DNA from: DASULA01 sp036278435
Lineage (GTDB): Bacteria; Actinomycetota; Actinomycetes; Mycobacteriales; DASULA01
Assembly (NCBI GenBank): GCA_036278435.1
Contig: DASULA010000261.1
Coordinates: 1-20,766 of the forward strand
Reading direction: 5' to 3'
DNA: 20,766 bases
Below, one piece after another: positions 15,737-20,766 of this stretch (positions are counted from its first letter, which is position 1; each line of letters starts with the position of its first letter). The notes under the pieces are model-generated. The model had not been told where the DNA came from and ran no database searches. It worked only from the letters and a program-made list of their open reading frames with translations. A program made the position numbers and the translations under genes.

Positions 15737-15906
15737 CATTGCCATTCCTTTGCTGGTTTTCGGTCTTGTATTGGGGTCTTTGTAGCATTAGTTCTGTTCT
15801 GTCATAAAACTGTCTGTTTAGCTGCATAGATATGTGCTTGGCGCGTTGAGAGCATGGCGAGTGGCCTTAGTCCGTTTTGCCCTTTCGGGTTCGGAGGCGG
15901 TTGCTC
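15737..15906 (+). promoter_or_regulatory. A+T-rich promoter region of the RHS gene
   Basis: By hand count, positions 15737-15840 are only about 40% G+C, the lowest in the window. Promoter candidates include TTGTAG (15780-15785) with a 17-bp spacer to CATAAA (15803-15808), and TAGATA at 15827-15832. Imperfect direct repeats GGTCTTGTA (15762-15770) and GGTCTTTGTA (15775-15784) lie 13 bp apart. The ribosome site GGAGG of the next gene is at 15893-15897. No tRNA or attachment-site duplication was seen. Confidence 0.5.
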
Positions 15907-18900
15907 GTGCGCAGGTGGCTGGTCTGGGTCGTTGGTCTCGTCGTGGCGGCGCTGCTGGGGTCGGGGCTGACCGCACCACCGGTGTCGGCGGTACCGTCCG
16001 CCCCGCCGCGCACGCCCGCCGCGCACGGCCATTCCGGCGCTCCGGCACCGGTGCCGGCTCGCACCCGGCCGACGCTGCCGGCGCACCGGATGCCGGCACC
16101 GCGCCGGGTGCGGGAACTCGCCTCGTCGCGGACCGAGTTCTCCTCGACCTACCTGCTCGCCGACGGGCGGCGGCAGGTCGCGGTGTCCTCGACACCGTCG
16201 CACTACCGCGACAACGCGGGACGGTGGCAGGACGTCGACGGCGCGATCCGCCCCGGAACACCGTCCGAGCGGGCCGCCGGGTACGGCTTCGCCAACCACA
16301 CGAACGTCTACACCAGCCGGTTCGGTGCCCGCTCGGACCACCTGGCCCGGTTCGACCTGGGCGGCCGGAGACTGACCATCGGCAAGGCCGGACCGCGTTC
16401 GGCCCTGACCCCCACGGTGGCGGGCAACACGCTGATCTACCCGGGCCTGTTCCCGGGGGCGGACGTGTCGTACCAGGTGACGCCGCAGTCCCTGAAGGAA
16501 CGGATCATCCTGACCCGCCCACCGGCGAGGGACTCGGCCGACCCGGCCTTCCGGTTCACCGTGAACATGACCGGCCTGATCGCCAGGCCACGCCGGGACG
16601 GCTCGATCGCCTTCGAGGATCCCGAATCGCACTCGGTGCTGTTCACCATGCCCCGCCCGTTCATGACCGACTCCACAGTGGACCACAACTCGCCGCTGGG
16701 CGTCGCCTACAGCGACAGGGTGTCCCAGTCGGCGACCACGCGCGGGTCCACGCTGACCGTGACCGTGCGGCCGGACGCGGGCTGGCTGGCCGACCCGAAG
16801 CGGACCTACCCGGTGGTCATTGATCCCACCATCGCGATCCAACCCACGCCGACCGAGTCGCAGGACGCGATGATCCTGGCGGACTCGCCGACCACCAACT
16901 TCGACGGGAACTGGCGGCTGTCGGTGGGCACCACGTCCACCGGTGCCGACCGGGCGATGCTGAAGTTCCCGCTGACCGGAGTCCCGGCCGGCACGAACCT
17001 GGACTCGGCCGACCTGCGCGTCTACTACGACCAGGACTTCGGCGCCGAGGCCACCCAGACCATCGAGGCGCACCAGGCGACCGCGCCGTGGGACGAGTCC
17101 ACGGTGACCTGGAACTCCGCGCAGGGTGACGTCGGGCAACTGGGCGCCAATCAGGTCACCGTCGACGACGGGGACGCCGGCACGTCGGCGACCGGGACGT
17201 GGCCGTACTCGACCAACACCGGGTTGACCCCGCTGGCGGTCAACGGGGACTACGCGTTCAACAACGACGCGCCCACCGGTGACAGCTACACCTGGGTGCC
17301 TCGGCTGACCGAGGACGGCAACTATCGGGTCGAGGCGCATTACGTGACCGCCTCGGACCGGTCCACCGCCGCGCCCTACACGATCGTGGGCACCGGCACG
17401 TCGAACACCACGCTGGACCAGACGTCCGGCGGCACCAACGTGGGAGTGTGGGGGCCGCTGGGCACCCACCCGTTCGTTGCCGGGACCACGTCGAAGGTCA
17501 CCCTGCACGACGTGGGGTCGTCCGCCTCGGTGATCGCCGACGCGGTCCGGTGGACCCGGGACGCCTCGGTGGTCCGCCACCCCGACGACGGCAACATCTG
17601 GCACACCTTCCCGGTCCGCAACATCGTGCAGTCCTGGTTGGACGGAACGGCGCAGAACAACGGGTTCGTGCTGAAGACCGCCGACGAGTCCATCCTGAAC
17701 CTCGGTGGCCCGCGCTATGAGGCCTCGGAGTTCGCCTACAACGGCGAGACCGCCAACTACCCGCAACTGGTACTCACCTACGGCCGCCCGTCCGCCGTAC
17801 TGGCCGCGCCCACGGTGATCCACGCCACCGGCGCTGAGCTGCACTGGTCGGCCTACCCCGACCCCAGCGGCGACCCGGCCGACGACGTCGTCGAGTACCA
17901 GGTGCACCGCAGCGTGTTCCAGACCTTCACCCCGCAGCCGTCCACCCTGGTCGCGCCGCTGTCGCCCGGCACGCTGTCCTATACGGACACCACCGCCACC
18001 CCCACGCCGGCCGACTCGCCCGACCCGGCCGGCAACGCCTACTACTACATGATCGCGGTGAAGACCCGCGACGGGCAGGTCATCGGCGGGCCCACCCAAC
18101 TGGTGCGGTTACCCAAGGCCGGCCGAGTGGTCCGCATCTTCCAGGGCGGTGAGCCGGACACCACCATCTCCAGCACGCTGCCGACCAGCAACGAGAACGC
18201 GCTGACCGGCCAGCCGTGGGTGATGGTCGGGGACAACAGCGGCACGTTCGGCACCACCCGGGTTCTGCTGGACTTCCCCGACCTGTCCGCGCTGCCCGCG
18301 AACGCGCATGTGCTCGACGCGACGGTGCACCTGTGGCAGTTCACCACCATCGGCCCGACCACCGGGGCCGGCAGCTACGACCTGCACGCGCTGAACCGGA
18401 ACTTCGACCAGACCACGGCGACGTGGAACAGCGCGTCGACCGGCACCGCGTGGACCTCGCCCGGCGGGGACTTCTCCTCGGCCGTGTCCGGGTCGGTGTC
18501 CGGGTTGACCAACGACCCGAACCGGCTTGACTGGGACGCCACCGCGATGGCCCAGGGCTGGGTGTCCGACCCGGCCACCAACCACGGCGCCCTGCTCAAA
18601 CTCGCCGACGAGTCGGGCGTGTCCGAGCGGACCATCTTCCTGTCCAGTGAGGCGTCCGAGCCGCAACTGCGCCCGCAGTTGGTGGTCACCTACACCGAGC
18701 CGACCGCCGCGGACACCTACTTCGCACCGTCCACGCCGTCCCGGATGATCCCCGGCGACCAGTACACGATCCCGGTGACGCTGACGAACACCACCTCGGA
18801 CACCTGGTCGGCCGCCGACCGGGCGCTGTCCTACCACTGGACCCTGCCCGACGGCACCGACGTCACGAACTCCGGCAATCAGGTGGACACCCCGCTGGCC

Positions 18901-20766
18901 GCGGATCTGCCGGCCGGTGGCACGGTGACGGTGAACGCGACCGTGAAGACGCCGATCCAGTCCGCGGCCGGTAACAAGCGCGAGCAGTACGTGCTGACCT
19001 GGGACCTGAAGAACACCTCGACCGGCGTGTTCCTGTCCACATCGGACGGTATCCCGGGTCTGGCGCAGAACGTGTCGGTGGAGGATCCCAGCTCCGACCA
19101 GTTGGGGTTGGAGAAGTTCTACCAGTACGCCGGGGCGCCTACCGGTGCTGGCGGGAGTGTGGCGGACAACCTGTTCGCCGGGAACCTGGTGTGGTCCTAC
19201 AACGCGTTTTCCAACCCCAGCCGGGGTGTGGCGTCGTTCGTGCGGATCACCTACAACTCCCAGGACACCTCCGCGTCGTCGATGGGGTTCGGCTGGTCGC
19301 TGTCGGCGTCCAGTGTGATGCGGCTGGGCTCGCCGTTGGACTTCCATCCGCCGGGGCAGGACTTCCCGACCGAGGTCACGTTGACCGACGGGGACGGCAC
19401 GTCGCACGTGTTCAGCCTGGACAAGCACGGGTCGGCCAACGAGGCGGACTGGGACTACGACCACCCGGCCGGGGTGCACCTGTACCTGCGCAAGACCGGG
19501 AGCACCGATCCGACCCGGACCTGGTCGATGGTGTCGCCGGATCACACCACGTTCTTCTTCGACGCCGACGGCTACCAGTCGGCGGTGGCCGACGCCAACG
19601 GTAACGAGTTGCTGTTCACCTACGAGTCGCGCAAGTCCAACAACAAGCCGATCAAGTTCCTGAAGTACCTGACCGACCCGGCTGGCCGGCAGACCCTCAC
19701 CCTGGACTACTACGCCAAGGGTGACGACTACACGTTCATCGACGACACCGGCACCGAGCAGTCCGCGTCGAATCTGACCAACCCGTTCATCATCGACCAG
19801 CTCCGCTCGATCACCGACATCTCCGGGCGGACGGTCACGTTCACCTACACCGACAAGGGTCTGATGGCCAAGTTGGTCGACGGTGCGGGGGATCCGGCGG
19901 CGAAGACGTTCCGGTTCGGATACGACGCCACCCAGGGCAACAAGAACGTCAAACTCGTCTCGGTCACCGACCCGCGCGGCCACACCACCGGGCTGGACTA
20001 CTACAGCCTGCCGACCGACGACCCGGCGTTCCACTGGTGGGCCAAGACGGCCACCGACCGGCTGGGCCAGCCGACGACGTTCACCTATGCCGATCCCGAC
20101 GGGTCGGCCGGGTCACAGATCCAGACGCTGGTGACCGACCCGGCGTCACACGACACCACCTACCTGATGGACGGGTTCGGCCGGCCCGAGCAGGTGGTCG
20201 ACGCCGCCGGGCATCTGAGCCAGGTGCACTTCGACGCGGACAACAACGTGGACCGGTTGACCGAGGACAACGGCGCGGTCACCACGTTCACCTACGATCC
20301 GGCGACCGGGCTGCCGTTGTCGATGACCGACGCGCAGGCCAACCACGACGCCACCGCCGCGTCGGCGTACACCTACCAGACGTTCGACAACGGTCACACC
20401 GCGGACCTGGCCACCAAGACCAGCCCGGAGGGCCGGGAGTGGGCGTTCGGGTACGACACCGCCCACAACCTGGTCACGGTCACCGACCCGGCCGGCACGG
20501 CCACCCCGGCGGTGCCCGACGACTTCACCACCCACTACACCTACGACGGCCTCGGCCAGTTGACCACGGCCACCGACGCGAACGGCAACCCGACCAGCTA
20601 CGCCGACTACGACGCCAACGGGTACCCGCAGACCATCACCGACGCGCTGGGTGAGCCGACGTCGTTCGTCTACGACGTGCGGGGTGAGGTCACCACGGTG
20701 ACCGACGCGTTGGCGCACGACACCACCCAGGACTACGACGTGTTCGGCCGGCCGCTGGCCCAGACC
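15907..20766 (+). CDS. Secreted DNRLRE/golvesin-like/RHS YD-repeat protein, 3' end cut
   Basis: The frame stays open from GTG 15907 to the right edge (1620 codons). An in-frame TAG at 15868-15870 limits the start, and GGAGG at 15893-15897 supports GTG 15907. Residues 1-28 are a Sec signal peptide (RRW, a V/L/A-rich core, cleavage after VSA). An N-terminal beta-rich region runs to about 315. The first DNRLRE domain spans 318-626, but its halves (TVTWNSA at 399-405; IWHTFPVRNIVQSWLDG from 564) are separated by a golvesin-like domain (about 445-553: YRVEAHYVTASDRSTAAPY to VIADAVRW). A fibronectin-III-like segment follows (about 627-736), a second DNRLRE domain (about 740-932), a beta-sandwich segment, an RHS entry region (about 1088-1140: NLVWSYNAF to GFGWSLS) and YD repeats from about 1229. 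No cysteine codon was found. Such proteins are cell-surface or exported; the C-terminal effector part is not visible. Confidence 0.9.
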   Translation, partial: MRRWLVWVVGLVVAALLGSGLTAPPVSAVPSAPPRTPAAHGHSGAPAPVPARTRPTLPAHRMPAPRRVRELASSRTEFSSTYLLADGRRQVAVSSTPSHYRDNAGRWQDVDGAIRPGTPSERAAGYGFANHTNVYTSRFGARSDHLARFDLGGRRLTIGKAGPRSALTPTVAGNTLIYPGLFPGADVSYQVTPQSLKERIILTRPPARDSADPAFRFTVNMTGLIARPRRDGSIAFEDPESHSVLFTMPRPFMTDSTVDHNSPLGVAYSDRVSQSATTRGSTLTVTVRPDAGWLADPKRTYPVVIDPTIAIQPTPTESQDAMILADSPTTNFDGNWRLSVGTTSTGADRAMLKFPLTGVPAGTNLDSADLRVYYDQDFGAEATQTIEAHQATAPWDESTVTWNSAQGDVGQLGANQVTVDDGDAGTSATGTWPYSTNTGLTPLAVNGDYAFNNDAPTGDSYTWVPRLTEDGNYRVEAHYVTASDRSTAAPYTIVGTGTSNTTLDQTSGGTNVGVWGPLGTHPFVAGTTSKVTLHDVGSSASVIADAVRWTRDASVVRHPDDGNIWHTFPVRNIVQSWLDGTAQNNGFVLKTADESILNLGGPRYEASEFAYNGETANYPQLVLTYGRPSAVLAAPTVIHATGAELHWSAYPDPSGDPADDVVEYQVHRSVFQTFTPQPSTLVAPLSPGTLSYTDTTATPTPADSPDPAGNAYYYMIAVKTRDGQVIGGPTQLVRLPKAGRVVRIFQGGEPDTTISSTLPTSNENALTGQPWVMVGDNSGTFGTTRVLLDFPDLSALPANAHVLDATVHLWQFTTIGPTTGAGSYDLHALNRNFDQTTATWNSASTGTAWTSPGGDFSSAVSGSVSGLTNDPNRLDWDATAMAQGWVSDPATNHGALLKLADESGVSERTIFLSSEASEPQLRPQLVVTYTEPTAADTYFAPSTPSRMIPGDQYTIPVTLTNTTSDTWSAADRALSYHWTLPDGTDVTNSGNQVDTPLAADLPAGGTVTVNATVKTPIQSAAGNKREQYVLTWDLKNTSTGVFLSTSDGIPGLAQNVSVEDPSSDQLGLEKFYQYAGAPTGAGGSVADNLFAGNLVWSYNAFSNPSRGVASFVRITYNSQDTSASSMGFGWSLSASSVMRLGSPLDFHPPGQDFPTEVTLTDGDGTSHVFSLDKHGSANEADWDYDHPAGVHLYLRKTGSTDPTRTWSMVSPDHTTFFFDADGYQSAVADANGNELLFTYESRKSNNKPIKFLKYLTDPAGRQTLTLDYYAKGDDYTFIDDTGTEQSASNLTNPFIIDQLRSITDISGRTVTFTYTDKGLMAKLVDGAGDPAAKTFRFGYDATQGNKNVKLVSVTDPRGHTTGLDYYSLPTDDPAFHWWAKTATDRLGQPTTFTYADPDGSAGSQIQTLVTDPASHDTTYLMDGFGRPEQVVDAAGHLSQVHFDADNNVDRLTEDNGAVTTFTYDPATGLPLSMTDAQANHDATAASAYTYQTFDNGHTADLATKTSPEGREWAFGYDTAHNLVTVTDPAGTATPAVPDDFTTHYTYDGLGQLTTATDANGNPTSYADYDANGYPQTITDALGEPTSFVYDVRGEVTTVTDALAHDTTQDYDVFGRPLAQT
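19591..20766 (+). other. RHS/YD-repeat segment, continuing past the window
   Basis: Recurrent units such as DANGNELLFTY, DISGRTVTFTY, DRLGQPTTFTY, GAVTTFTYD, PEGREWAFGYD, TYDGLGQLTTATDANGN, LGEPTSFVYD and YDVFGRPLAQT recur about every 20-25 residues. In known RHS proteins these repeats build a hollow beta-barrel shell around a C-terminal domain. The array is still running at the last base, so its total length is unknown. Confidence 0.88.

Noticed and set aside
15737..15906. Phage or integrase attachment site in the A+T-rich gap
   Set aside because: No tRNA gene, integrase or direct-repeat pair flanking a mobile segment was found in the window.
15834..16823. Plus-strand frame starting at 15834
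   Set aside because: Wrong frame for the exported protein; it reads through the signal peptide and N-terminal domain as Arg/Gly/Pro-rich sequence.
15802..18099. 765-residue minus-strand frame over the RHS gene
   Set aside because: Val/Gly/Arg-rich shadow of the RHS reading frame, whose domains are clear; a minus-strand gene here has no support.

Overview
The window is about 20.8 kb of very G+C-rich DNA with dense, overlapping genes, frequent GTG starts, GGAGG-type ribosome sites and at least one leaderless-looking promoter. This pattern points to an actinomycete. A large secreted RHS protein with DNRLRE and golvesin-like domains fits a filamentous, Pseudonocardiales- or Micromonosporales-like genome, but genus and species cannot be fixed from this sequence.

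Region 1 (1-5243, + strand) is the downstream part of a molybdenum hydroxylase (aerobic CO dehydrogenase-type) cluster. In order it holds the end of the FAD-binding medium subunit (coxM), a MoxR-type AAA+ ATPase (coxD), a VWA protein (coxE), an XdhC-family cofactor maturation protein, a MobA/MocA-like cytidylyltransferase and a CoxG-type SRPBCC protein with a C-terminal membrane anchor. Most junctions are short overlaps, so this reads as one operon making and maturing one enzyme; CoxD/CoxE and XdhC/MocA would act on the cofactor and CoxG would hold the enzyme at the membrane. The small and large catalytic subunits would lie to the left of the window.

Region 2 (5305-6917, - strand) has two stand-alone genes: a small ankyrin-repeat protein, convergent with coxG, and a two-domain GNAT acetyltransferase, divergent from gltB.

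Region 3 (6918-15736, + strand) is core metabolism. gltB and gltD encode the two subunits of NADPH-glutamate synthase and overlap by 8 bp. Next come pyk (pyruvate kinase), with a leaderless-type promoter and a dyad in its upstream region, and tesB (acyl-CoA thioesterase II), which is translationally coupled to pyk. A strong hairpin directly after tesB closes the block. The gltB leader carries a long hairpin that touches its ribosome site.

Region 4 (15737-20766) starts with a roughly 100-bp A+T-rich promoter region and continues into a giant open reading frame that runs off the right edge (at least 1620 codons). It encodes a secreted, apparently cysteine-free protein: signal peptide, two DNRLRE domains (the first interrupted by a golvesin-like domain), an RHS entry region and YD repeats. 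Its C-terminus, where any toxin or enzyme domain would sit, is not visible. I found no tRNA, rRNA, CRISPR array, insertion sequence or integrase. No gene-free stretch exceeds about 205 bp.
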